From NCBI GenBank assembly GCA_021234155.1, contig JAJEKV010000008.1, forward strand, positions 12,480,962-12,544,961: a stretch of DNA of 64,000 bases, read 5' to 3'. The notes under the pieces are model-generated. The model saw only the letters and a program-made list of their open reading frames with translations. It was not told the DNA's origin and ran no database searches. Positions 45,535 to 57,350 of this stretch are shown here, one piece after another. The stretch comes from Isoetes taiwanensis. Its lineage: Eukaryota > Streptophyta > Lycopodiopsida > Isoetales > Isoetaceae. The first letter of the stretch is position 1; each line of letters starts with the position of its first letter. The position numbers were made by a program, and so were the translations under genes.

Positions 45535-48488
45535 CTATGATGCAGATTTAAAGCATTTAATCCACATAATAATAAACAATAGAAGAAACTTGAAGTTCAC
45601 CTCAGCTCCAAAATCGTTATGGCCCAAAATGTCAGCCCCATTATGCTCCAATGTTGTCTGCAAAATCCGAAAATGACTTGCTCCTGCTCCAAAAACGAAG
45701 ATATATTTAGTTCTATACATGACTGCAAGAAATTAGCCTGTTGTAAAACACCATTTCAAATGAATGACTATGCTGAAGATCATAATTAGTTGAAAATAGT
45801 AAATACAGAAAAGAGGAAGGTGCACAAATTCACCTTGGAGCAATTGTTCTGATTCTACACTTCCTTCACCTGTTCTTTTACTCCATATAATTTTCAAAGT
45901 CTACAACCATCATATCTTCTTCAGAAATTATGACAAACAAAATTATGGCCATATTGTATGAGCATAGTTCACTTTAACACATTGAAATAGGGATAGACAT
46001 CCAATCCAACATACGCATTGCCTAGCTATAGAGGCTATTGGTTACCATCTTGCCAACATAGCCAAAAGGAAAGAAAGGAAAAAAAAAGCATAAGGTGTAT
46101 AAGAGGAGATGACTCACAACACAGTCGTTCAAGTGGTGGTGATAATTGTGCAGGAGCTCCCCAAGGCCCAAGTATGCTTGAACTGGAATTTGCCACATGG
46201 GAGGCTCTAAAAGTGCCAAATAACTGAAGCCTTTGAAATGCCTGGAAAGGATGCAAGGAGATTATAAAACCAAAAGACTTCGAGAAGGAAACAATACCTG
46301 GCTGGGAATATTCGTTGTTGTTGCCACAATACTTTTTATGCTCAAGTTCCTGTGTATAATGCAAACCGCTTGGCCAAGGACATTTGGGCAACGAAATTGC
46401 TACATCCAATTGCCCTAGAAAAACTCAGAATGTCAGTAAAGCATTTTCCACCTGAATTTTGACTGAACTTTGGAAAAGCACATTTACTATGAGCTATAGA
46501 CCTCTTCTCAAACCCTACATTGGAATCTTGCAGCCAAATTGCTTCAAAGTAAGTTTTTAGCATAACTCTGATCTAAATGGCAAAGTCTGATCTAAATGGC
46601 AAAGTTATTAGAGAGAAACAAAGGAAGAAACTTATGTTTGAAGTCCATAATAGATGTCCAGCTATATTTGCGCATGCTATATCATTGTATTATATCTTAA
46701 CAACAACAGCATGATCAGATTGTCATTAGAAGTACCATACAGTCATACTGTTCTATTATATTGCCTGTTTTAAGAGGTGCAGGAGAATTACTACCAGCTA
46801 GTTTAAATAGGTTTGATAGACAAAGGAAAGAATTGATGTTTGGCATTTGTAACCAAGGGAGCCTACTCTAGTCCTACAACTTAGTTCCGGAATTGTAACT
46901 ATTGTTCAGGAACTTCAAGTGAAATGTGAACAAAAATATTTCTAGAGCGAATCTCAAGAGCAAATACATACCTGCAAGTGGACTATTGGATCTCTAGAAG
47001 CCCACGGTTTGGAGCTGGCCATTCTTCCCATAGCTCCATTAATGCTCTTGGCCCATCTGGATGGTGCCCCAGAGGTTGAAGCAAGAAGCAATAGATTGTA
47101 GAGTAATATGGGTCCTCCTGCGTTTTTGGTTATAAAAAGTAATGTAGAACAACTCATTCATATGATAGCATAAAGGAATTGAAGCATATAACTTGATATA
47201 AAAATAAACAAAGAGAGGAAATGGAGATGGAAGACATGTTTTTTGTGGTCTAACCCTGCTATACAGATCTCCACGGTTGGAAATTGTCATAAGGATGCAA
47301 TCTAAATATGCTATCTTCATATGATGGAAGACATCCAAACATGTAAATGGTTATAATAAAGTTGTAATTAGGATATCTATTTCTAGAGCTAAATAATAGA
47401 ACTGGAATTACCTATTCCGATGCATCCTTATTAGGAGATGTAGAAGTTGCTAAGACTTTGTACATGACTTCGAGCTGCATAATAGCAAAGTAAGCACATG
47501 ACTTATTTGAGTTGCAACTGGCCCACAACAACATAAACAAACTTTCCTGCTATTTTGCTCATCAAAATGTCTTTGAAAACTAAAGATACACAAATATAAC
47601 GATGCCTTATAGATCAATCAAGAGTAATGTCTATAGAGGTAAACGATAATTTTAGAGAAGCCAAGTAATTATTTACATAGAGAAAACAAATGCAAAGTAC
47701 TCCAAAGCAGGAAGATGGAGACTCCTGCTGCATTTTTCAATCCTGAGAATGACAGAGAGATGGAGAAACCTCAAAATACCTTAGTGATTATGCTTGAAAG
47801 GCCTGCAAAGTTATAAATTGTACCTCCTACTTGTCATCATGCAGTAATGTCTGCAGAGGCAAATAGTTTAGAGAGCCAAGTACTTATCTGCATAAAGAGA
47901 AAAAAAATGCAAACTACTCCAACTAAGGGAGAAGATGCAGCTTTTGCTGCATTTTTGCAATTCTAAGAATGAGAAAGAGAGATGAAGGAATCTCAAATAC
48001 CTCAGATATTCTGAAATTGCTTTTATTAGATGAGGCCCCACTTCTATAGTGGCTTCCAACTGCGTAAGAGTAGAAACATGGCAATTAGAAACATTGAAAA
48101 GGCTGGCTTTGCAAATCCACAAAGCTCTATACAACAGAGCAAAAATCCCTCTTTCAATATGGAAAGCCTGCAATGATGATAGATGAATCAAGCATGATGA
48201 ATACGAAATACTTCAATTTTGATAGTTTATCACAGCACAGGAACACTAACTCATCCCTAATTCGAAATAAACTTACTCAGATCCTTCTGATGCAGATACC
48301 TGAAGTCTAAAATAAGAATTCCAAGGCATACAATGATGGATGAATGGATGAATCATGAAGGCAATCAACTGTTCTTGCCCAGTCTTTATCTCGCCTTTGG
48401 GCAGTTGAAGATCGCATCTCCGAATCACCAAACGAATGGCTGGGCAAGCCATTACCTTGAATATCGGCAGCGGTCGTGGCATATGCAT
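45535..48488 (-). CDS. candidate multi-exon gene, product not recognised
   Basis: Several minus-strand stretches look like spliced exons. One near 48480-48290 reads KRRDKDWART-type or MACPAIRLVIRRCDLQLPKG, depending on frame. 48168-48004 reads AFHIERGIFALLYRALWICK and ends LEATIEVGPHLIKAISEYLR before GTATTT, after TTGCAG. 47462-47400 reads LEVMYKVLATSTSPNKDASE. Near 47330-47255 it reads CLPSYEDSIFRLHPYDNFQP. 47125-46975 contains GGPILLYNLLLLASTSGAPS and ends before GTATG. 46412-46300 reads GQLDVAISLPKCPWPSGLHY. 46226-46110 starts after TTTCCAG and reads FSYLALLEPPMWQIPVQAYL. Splice-like borders at several of these support a real, probably conserved plant gene. I do not recognise the family, the exon list is incomplete and frames are not all settled. 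Confidence 0.45.
47640..48035 (-). repeat. tandem duplication of about 200 bp within the candidate gene
   Basis: AATGCAAA(G/C)TACTCCAA...GGAGAAGATG-type, GCTGCATTTTT(G)CAAT, GAATGA(C/G)A(G)AGAGA and CTCAAATACCT blocks occur in the same order at about 47690-47785 and 47910-48003. They cover intron and exon-edge sequence of the candidate gene. Confidence 0.6.
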
Positions 48489-48879
48489 GCCGGATTATAA
48501 GAGACGAAATGAGAAAGGGGCAAAATTGAAACCCAAATCATGGCCGAGGAAATCTTTCTGATTTTTGGCAAATCGGAATTATTTTCCGGCCACCAAAACC
48601 ATCGAAACCTTAGGAAATGAAACTAAAAAAAAATTCTAAAAAATTTTCGGAACCCCGGAAAAACTAAATTTAAACAATAGGATATGGCGCGATTTTGGAA
48701 TAGACATAATCCCAATTTAATTGAATGATGGTTGATTGTTTTTAACGGTTTAAAAGTATTAACTTTAGATGAGCTTAGTATCTGCGGATTATGATCCGAA
48801 ATGGAATTTTCTAAGAGATTATGATGATATAATAACATGTTCGTTTTTTGCAGAACTTGCGAGCTTACATAACACCGTC

Positions 48880-49865
48880 GTGCCATGCATATACCCTGCC
48901 ATCTCCAATCCAACCGTTACACCATGTAAAACCTGGATATCCTTGTAGTTCAATGAGTCCTAATTCATTTAAGCATACTCAACCATTGCTCCCTTTCGAA
49001 TCCATGTACAACATCAACCCCACTCCCATATCTATCACTGCTGCTTTCCACCGTATTAAAATCTCCAACCAGAATCTGGTATATCTCGATCGAAGTTTTT
49101 CAATTTGTTCTTCACACTGGCCTATAAGGATGATCTCTGCCTGGCTTGATTATGTGCATAAATATTTATCACTCCCTATTTTTTACCATGAGCATGTTAG
49201 GTTACTATTGCGCACCTCCCAAAATGATCTGTATAAGTCGATAAAATTTTCAACTGTTTTCTCCATGCAATAAAGGTTCCCACACTAGAACGGCCACTAG
49301 ATAATATGATGCCTACATATTATTTTCCTAATATATTAAGCAGAACCCTTGCTTCTTCTTTTTACATTTATGCTCTTGTAAACAAGCAATATGTGGACAC
49401 ATTTTTTTCAGTGCTAGAGAAAGCTTACTGCCTTTGGCCTCAAAGGATTTTATCCCCTGATATTCTAGCTCAGGATTTTATGCTCCATTGGAAATACCTT
49501 GGACTATTTGGATGATGCTGCCTCATGACGTTGTTCTTCCAAACTTGATGTAACTCTCCTTTTTCTTCCTATTCCATCAATAAGATGCTTTATATTTTCA
49601 TCCATTGGCAATTCTGCCCATCTGATATTATGCACTGGTAACTCCCCATTATCAACTTGAAATTCCATTGCCTATATTCAGCAAATGCTCCCTTATTGTG
49701 ATTCTCTATTGTTGCTTGAACATTGGAACAGTTATGGCCAGTGATATTTTTTGTTATACCCATCGGGTTAAGCAACCTCTTTCCCATTTGATTTTTGAGT
49801 CTGCCACCACTTCTGTGCTGCTGCACTATAGCCCGTCCCTCTTGATTCAAGGTGATCCATCCCAT
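48880..49865 (-). mobile_element. L1-type LINE: endonuclease domain, 3'-truncated
   Basis: Minus-strand reading gives KILS(stop)NIRG(stop)NPLRPKAVSFL at 49480-49430, the start of a LINE apurinic endonuclease (normally SWNIRG-L-NP). Then VINIYAHNQARQRSSL follows near 49160-49200, then QILVGDFNTVESSSDRYGSG near 49020-49085 with the catalytic GDFN, then GYPGFTW-type residues near 48900-48930. An upstream frame (49865-49590) rich in Gln, Asn and Lys may be the end of ORF1 or the spacer. The reverse transcriptase is absent, so the copy is cut at its 3' side, unusual for simple 5' truncation. The first stop replaces an invariant Trp (TGG to TAG). Confidence 0.8.
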
Positions 49866-49905
49866 TTTTGGGTTGCCCCTAGGGGGGCAATCCCTTGTTT
49901 ATGTG

Positions 49906-49960
49906 GGTTTTTGGCATATTCATGGTATATGCTAGCATATACCTAGAATATGCCAAAACC
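49906..49960. repeat. long imperfect palindrome with perfect 20-bp centre
   Basis: The 55-base stretch pairs with itself apart from one unpaired base and a few mismatches. The centre GGTATATGCTAGCATATACC (49924-49943) is perfect. A second GC palindrome (TTGCCCC...GGGGCAA, 49873-49890) lies just beside it. Both sit upstream of the LINE endonuclease fragment. Confidence 0.75.
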
Positions 49961-49969
49961 GCTAAAACC

Positions 49970-52540
49970 TTGGCCGTAAGTTTGTAAATGCTAGGTCATC
50001 CCCTGTTGCCCGCGTTGCCGCGTGCATACCGCTAACTTAGGAAGTTTGGATGCATGGAGGCCATCTTGGAATGATGCAACTCCTACGATCCGGCATTTGC
50101 CTCGTTTCCCAACAGACCGAGTCAGGGTTTTTTCTTGCTTCATTTTCTGCTAACTATTTTCCAGGAGGTTTGATCGGCGCCAGTTAGCTATGGTTTCCAT
50201 GGCTAGCTTGTTTTGTCTCCCCTCTGAAGGCTATGGTGGCATTTCTTTGGATAAGTAAGAATTCAAGCATCACTATTTTAGTGTTTAACCTAAGAAGGAT
50301 CATTGCAATGCGGACCTCTAAAGATCTGCTTGAGCCGCCGAGTCAGCTTCGGATCTATTTGCAACATGCCCAAATAGATACACAGCAGCAATCCTGGATA
50401 ATTTGGGACGAGAGAACAAGAATTTTTAAAGATTTTCGACCTTAATTTATGATGAGAGGAAGAATGGTATTCAATCAAGTCACAGGTTGAAATGCGAGCT
50501 TTTAAGATATTACGTTCCTGTTCTTCAAGATAAATTTTGGTAGTTTGAGGACCTTCCGGTGATTATGGCAGCATCTTTTGGATGAAGATTATGGCAGCAT
50601 CTTTTGGATAAACACGGTACACTTTTCTTGCTCGCTCGAGCGTTTTTCTTATATTCCTTGCATTTGTGACACTTTTAAGGCCCTTATAGAAGGGATCTCT
50701 TTGTCAACCGAACTTGGATATTTGAGGCCTCCATTTTTCTTCTATGTTTGGTTATCAACCTTATTTACTTTGTCATTCACAGCCATGATTGGCAAACCGC
50801 ATCCGGATCTTATGGATCATTTTGGCATGATTTGTTTTGGTACGTTTACGGAATATTATGTCTCGTAGTTTCTAGTTGAAACCGATGCTTGAAAAGATGT
50901 TGCGGTTGTCTTGCAAAATGCATGGAGGTCGTTGCAGATCTCATTTCTAACTTTGTAGCGAGATGGTTCGGATGGGTGCGAAACATTCAAGATATAAGAA
51001 AAAAGTAGTTTGTTGTAGTGCAAAAGCACGGAGGACTTTGCGGTGCAGCTCTTATTTAATGAGTGCTAGTGTGCCTTACAAATGCGGGAATAAGGCAACA
51101 AGGATAGCGTGGGCTGCATGAAGCTTGACAAGAGGAAGAGGCGGGTTGTCTCTAGCTTGTGTATCATATACCAATTTGTGAATAGTGCTTGTGTTATTGT
51201 GCTTCTTTGGCGGTGTGATAGTGTAGTTAAGTAAGTTTCATTTCTGTCAATTCAAGAGTCATGTATGGATCGAAACATAGACATAGCATCTTGGATATTT
51301 GTAGTTCACTTAATGATCGAGGGATTGGAAAAATTGAGATATGGAGTTATTATGCCACTAAGCGGCTTAAGATGAGGACCATGGGGATTGTGGAAAAATG
51401 ATAATTTGTCTTTGAGCGTGGGCAAAGGGATGTGGAGAATTAGGGATAGCCTTTTTATAATAAGCAATGAGCATTGCGGGTTTTGTTGGGGAGAAAGCCA
51501 AACTATGTTTGGGGAAAGCCAAATTACGGCATCTTGGGAGAGATAAAGCAACAAATTATGGCGGTGAATGGACAACATTGTTATGTGTTGGTAGCCCATT
51601 TAAAGATGTCTAGAGGTTAAGAGGCATGCTTATGCAAGTAAAAGGTGATTAAGCAATTTGGTGAAAAAAAGATGTGTTAGGAAGGAATTTACAAGATATA
51701 CCAACGTAATGCTATGTGGGATGTTTGTTATGGTTGAGAGGTGGGATTGATGCCGTTCTGGGATAATGAAATATAAAGAAGGGGAAGTGAAAAAAGTGTT
51801 TTCATCAATGTCGGCCACGGAAATCTTATGCTTTATAGGATGTCAACGTACCATATAGACCTAACTATTCCTAAGGATTTTGTATTTAAGTGTCTAGCTG
51901 CATTATGTTTGTAAGCTCAATTTTGTCCAATCATAACATATGAATATTTGTTTCTTTTTTTGTACCTTGGCGGATGCATGGAGTTAATGAGAATACCAAG
52001 CATCCCACTTCTTCATCACCGCTCTGCTACAGGTTTTCCAATCCCTATTAAATTCATGCATTCAAGAAGCGCAACATATAATTTGCTATTGCTCTGAGAC
52101 TTTTGAACTCTTGTGTGCAACTCTGGAATTGCCTGATATGCTTAAGGACACAATTAAAGATTCACCAAATATGAGGGCATGTTGCATACCCCAAGAGAAG
52201 GTTGCGGGTTTCATCTTATTTGCTTAGTCGATCTTATCGGGGTTATGTTGTCCCTCAAGCCCGGGCATCATAAAGGGTGTTTGTCAAAATATTCAACTGG
52301 AAAATAATAATACTAGTGGCTAATGGTTGTCTTCCAATGTCGGAAGCACCTTGAGCCCGATAAAAACATGTAGGGCTATCAAGGACAAAAATTGAGAGTT
52401 CTTGCCGGAAAAATAATTGTACATGCTTCAAATATGAGGATCTTGAAAAAGCAACATGTAAGTTTTCTTTAGGTACTACTCTCTTATCCTAAGCGCATTA
52501 TGTCTTTAGGACCTAGCTCACTATATGAACATGGTTTTAT
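49970..52540. other. no clear gene
   Basis: Short ORFs on both strands. A 19-base repeat GGATGAAGATTATGGCAGCATCTTTTGG-type is duplicated near 50560-50605. The 3' part may include the unreadable 5' end of the kinase pseudogene. Confidence 0.4.
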
Positions 52541-52554
52541 GTTGCGGAAAATCT

Positions 52555-53909
52555 TGTTGGGGCTGGAGGATGCGATAAAGTGTACATGGGTATATTAAAT
52601 GATGGGAAGGTAGTGGCTGTTAAATGCTTGAATGAAGGTCTTTGGAGCGAGCGAAGAGCTCGACCAGTAGAAATTCTCGGTACTTTAAGCCACCCTAATA
52701 TTGTGAATTTACTTGGTTCTTGTGTGGATGAAAGAAGCCGATTCTAGTGTCTGACTTGTCCTCTAATGGGAACACGGAAGAGAATCTTTATGGTAAGAAT
52801 TCTTGAAAAGCATTCATTGCATGCTCCACATTGCAACATCGTTTTTACTTCATATTTTGCAGGGAAAGATCTCAAGTCGGTGTTGCCTTGGGAAGCAAGA
52901 TTTAGAATTGCGGTGGATCTTTGCCAAAGATTTCGCTATTTGCATGACTCTTGTCCACGACCAATTATTCATAGAGTTGTGAAATCGACAAATATTCTTT
53001 TTCATTGAGATTTTCAGGCTCGGGTTGGTAAATATAATCGAGAAATGCTAAAGATGAACACCAGCGATGATGCTAGTGCATTCGGATATGTCGACTTTAG
53101 ACTTGCAAAGTGGGCTCCATCAAATTCATCCCATATTACATGCCCATATGTTGTTGGAACTCTAGGGTATAAACACTAATAACCTTTATCTACAAAATGA
53201 CATCTCACACATACTAATTCATTTGTTTACAATCTCAAATACAGGTACCTGAATATTTCATGTTTAGGAAAATAAATGAGAAAAACGTCATTATACTCAT
53301 TTGGTGTAGTGTTTGCTGCGACTTATAACTAGAAGACAACCAATCGATGTGTCTAAGCACGAAGGACAAAGAGAATTTAGTGGCATGGGTAGGGAAGATT
53401 TGCAAATATGTTTCAGTGACCCTTCCTAATGTTGGAGTTTGAGTAGACCATTGCTTGAGGCGAGAAAATATGGGGGAGCTTATTGATCCTCAACTAAAGA
53501 GCCAATACAATGGCGTTGAAATGAAAAAACATAGCTTGATTTCGCGTTTGTTGCTTGTTTGCGCCCGATCATCTCAGTTTCGTTCTAGAATAAGCAGGGT
53601 AGGCTTACTAAATGAAACAAATTATGCATTATCAAACAACCTTTTATAAAATTCCATCTAAATTGTGAAAATTCACCAAAACATTGTTTTTAGGTGAAAT
53701 TGTTGGTTGGAGAAGAACAAAATGGCTTGCAATGGCCTGCAACAAAATTTGGTGAATCGTTCAACGGGTCATATCTCGATGAAATTGGGGAATCCGACAT
53801 CAGGAGACATTTGGCATTAGCCATGGTAGGAGTTGATGATGATTTAGCTTCAATTAGTGCGCAGGCCAACATATCGAGCACGGGAAGAATACCTTGGAGG
53901 AAGGTTTAG
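52555..53909 (+). pseudogene. receptor-like / cytoplasmic kinase pseudogene
   Basis: Kinase blocks appear in order across frames. The nucleotide-loop end and subdomain II read DKVYMGILNDGKVVAVKCLN (52570-52630, Lys kept). EILGTLSHPNIVNLLGSCVD follows, then VLPWEARFRIAVDLC, YLHDSCPRPIIHRVVKSTNI (about 52940-53000), VDFRLAKW, VVGTLGY, an intron (about 53168-53245), then YFMFRKINEKN, SLYSFGVVF, ELIDPQLKSQYNGVEM. The catalytic HRD Asp is Val (HRVVKSTN) and DFG is DFR, so it could not phosphorylate even if translated. A TGA follows NILFH. A tail at 53694-53909 (RRHLALAMVGVDDDLAS) resembles plant receptor-like kinase C-termini. Subfamily unresolved. Confidence 0.8.
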
Positions 53910-54800
53910 CTTTGGCTTGGCTTCTTTGAGGGGGTATGTGGGGTATGGGATAAAGCCTTGAAAAGGTTGGGGCCCATTATATAACGATTTTCATGAAGGA
54001 TCCGCCCTCTTGGTGTGTTGCTTAGCACTAAGAGATTATTGTGTAACATTTGGCATCACAACCAAGGTTCAATTAGTGGCAGCCACCACCATGTAACTAA
54101 CTAACTATAACTTTCCCACCATGTTGTGGATCATGTATGTTACTACAATTTCAACTTGCACCATCTGCTATATGCCATTTGTGATCCTAATAATTTGGTT
54201 CCAATTCAAACATGTATGGAATATATCCAAATACCCAGATGAAGATACCTAGTTCCACACTATATAGAAATGCTCCATGTCGAATGTTTATTTCCTTATC
54301 TAATACATCCACGTGATGTGACTCGTTTAATGGTGCTATAGATGAAGACCTATAGCTTAAAATATTGTGAGTACTGGGAAGTGATGACATTGCGAGGTTT
54401 GGAGTTAGGCTATGCATCAATGTTTCATTCCTCTACAAAACCTGCTCCTCAGATGTTTGAAGCTCTTCGTGACAAAAAATTGATCAGAGGTCTTCAAGCA
54501 GTTCTCTCATTTCTATGCTAACAAAACATGTATTTCCATTCTCTGCTCTATTACACTTGTCCTTATGCTTCTGCAATACTTCTTCCATGCCGAGCACCAA
54601 ATATTTCTTCAGGCCAATTCCAATAAAGTCATGGTATCAAGTATTCTATTGTCTAGTTAGTAGCAATTTGAATTGATTGTCAAAACATGACTTTGGACTA
54701 TGATTTAAGCCACATCACCCTCCGGCCATGGAGGGCAACCCGCCGTGCGCAACACCTTGTTTCCTTCACTTTTGATTCGAGAAGCATGTTGCCATTGTAC
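53910..54800. other. no gene recognised
   Basis: Flank of the kinase pseudogene; short ORFs only. Confidence 0.4.
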
Positions 54801-54802
54801 TT

Positions 54803-54868
54803 GACTTTTTATAATTAATGAAAAAAACCTACTCTTACTTTCAAAAAAAAAAAAAAAAAAAAAAAAAA
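54803..54868 (+). repeat. retroposon tail with long A-run
   Basis: GACTTTTTATAATTAATG, AAAAAAACCTACTCTTACTTTC and an A-run of about 27. It is the same tail type as at 33628-33690. It sits immediately before the 54.87-kb direct repeat. Confidence 0.65.
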
Positions 54869-54870
54869 CA

Positions 54871-55111
54871 ATAATAATTATACCACGACCATTCCCTCGT
54901 ACGGGATGCAACATTTTCCATTACCCAATCCATTTAATAGCTTAAGCATTTAATTAGACTAACTGCTTTATGATATCACATTCCAGAAGCTCCTATAAGC
55001 TTTTAATAGCCCTGTCACAATAGCATTCATGCAACATCGTAACTGCTTGTACCCAAAGTCATGGGCCCAATATGGTATGGTCACATCTTATAATACTAAC
55101 AAAAGCACTTA
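54871..55111 (+). repeat. direct repeat, left copy
   Basis: About 240 bp, close in sequence and orientation to 57106-57350. Shared blocks include ATGCAACATTTTCCATTACC, ATTAGACTAA, CACATTCCAGAAGCTCC, ATAGCATTCATGCAACAT and CAAAAGCACTTA. It may be an LTR pair of a small retroelement or a dispersed repeat. Confidence 0.75.
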
Positions 55112-57105
55112 AAGAACCTTAAAGATCTGGTTGGAGATGGTCCTTTTTACTAATTTTGGTTTAGTTCTTAGCAATTGCTAGTTTATCTTTGGATAAATTC
55201 TTGGAGCAGCAAGTATCTGCTAATTGCTGGTCTCTCCAGAAAGCTTACAGTAGTTGATAGGTAAGTATTTACTTGGATGTCTTTTTGGATATTTGTTTTG
55301 TTAGTTGTCATCTTATAAATATGTTGTCTTCTAGATTATTGCACTGCTAGCAAATGAACATAATCATCTAGAGCTAGAATTAAAAATGCAGCTGATAATA
55401 ACCAACTTTTTTCCTGTGCTCACATTTAATAGGAAGGATTTTGGGCAGCATCTTTGGCCCTCATTTTTGGGCCTAGTCGACATATGTAATTATTTGATGA
55501 GGTCATTCTTTGCATTAAGGTTGTAGCCAAACCTGAATACAAGAGGGTGTATTTTGATATGCTTTACCTATATCTGATTATGTTATATCTGATTATGTTA
55601 TATAAGATGACAAGAAGAGTGTTGAGATTGAAGCAAAGGCAACTGCACATGCAACAGGAACAATTTTTGTCCCCATAAGCTGGCACTTGGATTCTTTAGC
55701 TGCTTGTACATTACAACACATGCCAAGCTGAGATTTGAGAGAATTGATGGCTGCATATTGTAAATTTTGTGTGTTAATAATGGTTTTTCATGGCTGAAAT
55801 TCTCTTCATACTGAAATACTGGGAACCATCTTATTTGCATGATCAATATATAGTTATGAATTCAACCATGTCTTAAAATCCTGCATACTTTGACATATCG
55901 ATTGGAAGGGCATCTTTGTTATGTTCTGTTTTTAGCTTGGAGGTAAATGTAAGGTAGGGGGTAAGTTAGATGAATAATCTACTCAACGTAAAATTATAGT
56001 CAAGGGTAGGGTAAATTAGGATTAGACTCGGTGTAAAAGTAAGGAATAGGGTATTTTGCTTCGACAACACAAGACTGTATACATAGGGGTTTCTATAGAG
56101 GGCAAGCTGTATACAGAGGGGTTTCTCTAGGCCCAAGGAATGCACATGCCATGTCTCCCTTATATAGTGGTGAATCCCCCGGGTCCAAAGGACATATTAG
56201 CCACAATACATATGCAACACAATGTAGCAATTTGGTCCAGAATCTTCTAGATCAACCATGCTCTCCAGCTACACCGTCTCCATTAACCTGGCCACTGCTT
56301 GCTAATTGATTGCACATGCACTCAATGGGCTTAGTCCTCATGACTAAGTGGGGATCCCTGGCTGCCAGTGCATGCATGGAGCATCCTGAAAATCTTGGAT
56401 AACAAGAACATAAGCACAAGCAAAGACATCAGATCCTACGTGATTAAAATTCCAGACAATCACAACGTAATCCAATGAAATATAGCACAGTAGCATCAAA
56501 AGCAAAGAACATAGCATAAATACCAAAACATCATGAGGCACAACTTCGGGACAATGGGAAGCTCAGTTAGCCTACGTGCAGGCCCTGATAGGATGAAAAT
56601 GCCCAACAAGTGGGATTCCAAGCCCCGTAGTGGGAGTGGTGGGTGGAACCTCTTATGCACATACCCTCTCAGCGCACGGCTAGCACTGGAGGATCTCTTA
56701 CCATGGAGTCACAGAGTTGGCGTAGCATCCTTGCTAGGAGAACTACGTCTGGTATCACAGAACACAAGAACATAATATACAAATATAGATGACATGAACA
56801 TGCCGGAGCAACCCAGGCGATGGAATCTAGAAGCCCGACCCCAGAGGATTCAAGAAAAAACAAAATGCCAAGACAACAGGTGCAATACAAAGAGAATGAT
56901 TTGTGATATTCATCACAAGTTTAGCATAGCTCATACCCTTGCCGAGATTGCCCTTACCACCTAACCATGCCAAAGTAGCTATCTCGATGATGAAGACCAT
57001 GATGACGATCGAAACATGCTGAGGAAGTCTCAAGCATTGTTTCAAACTGCTATAGGTCCAAATCCTCTGCACTTCATTAGCACATAGAGACATTAGCACT
57101 CTTAA
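55112..57105. other. interval between direct repeats; no gene recognised
   Basis: No reverse transcriptase, integrase or gag motifs were seen in about 2 kb. If the flanking repeats are LTRs, the element is non-autonomous. A small duplication (CTGTATACA(T/G)AGGGGTTTCT) lies near 56070-56125. Confidence 0.4.
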
Positions 57106-57350
57106 AATGATTATACCATGACCATTCCCCCATACGGATGCAACATTTTCCATTACCCAATCCATTTAATGGCTTAGGCATTTAATTAGACTAATTGTTC
57201 TATGACATCACATTCCAGAAGCTCCCATAAGCTTTTGATAGCCTTTCTAGCACAATAGCATTCATGCAACATTGTAACTGCTTGTACCCATAAGTCAAGG
57301 GCCCGATATGGTCACATCTTGCAATACTATTTTAATACAAAAGCACTTAG
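57106..57350 (+). repeat. direct repeat, right copy
   Basis: Partner of 54871-55111, same orientation, with small indels and substitutions. Confidence 0.75.
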
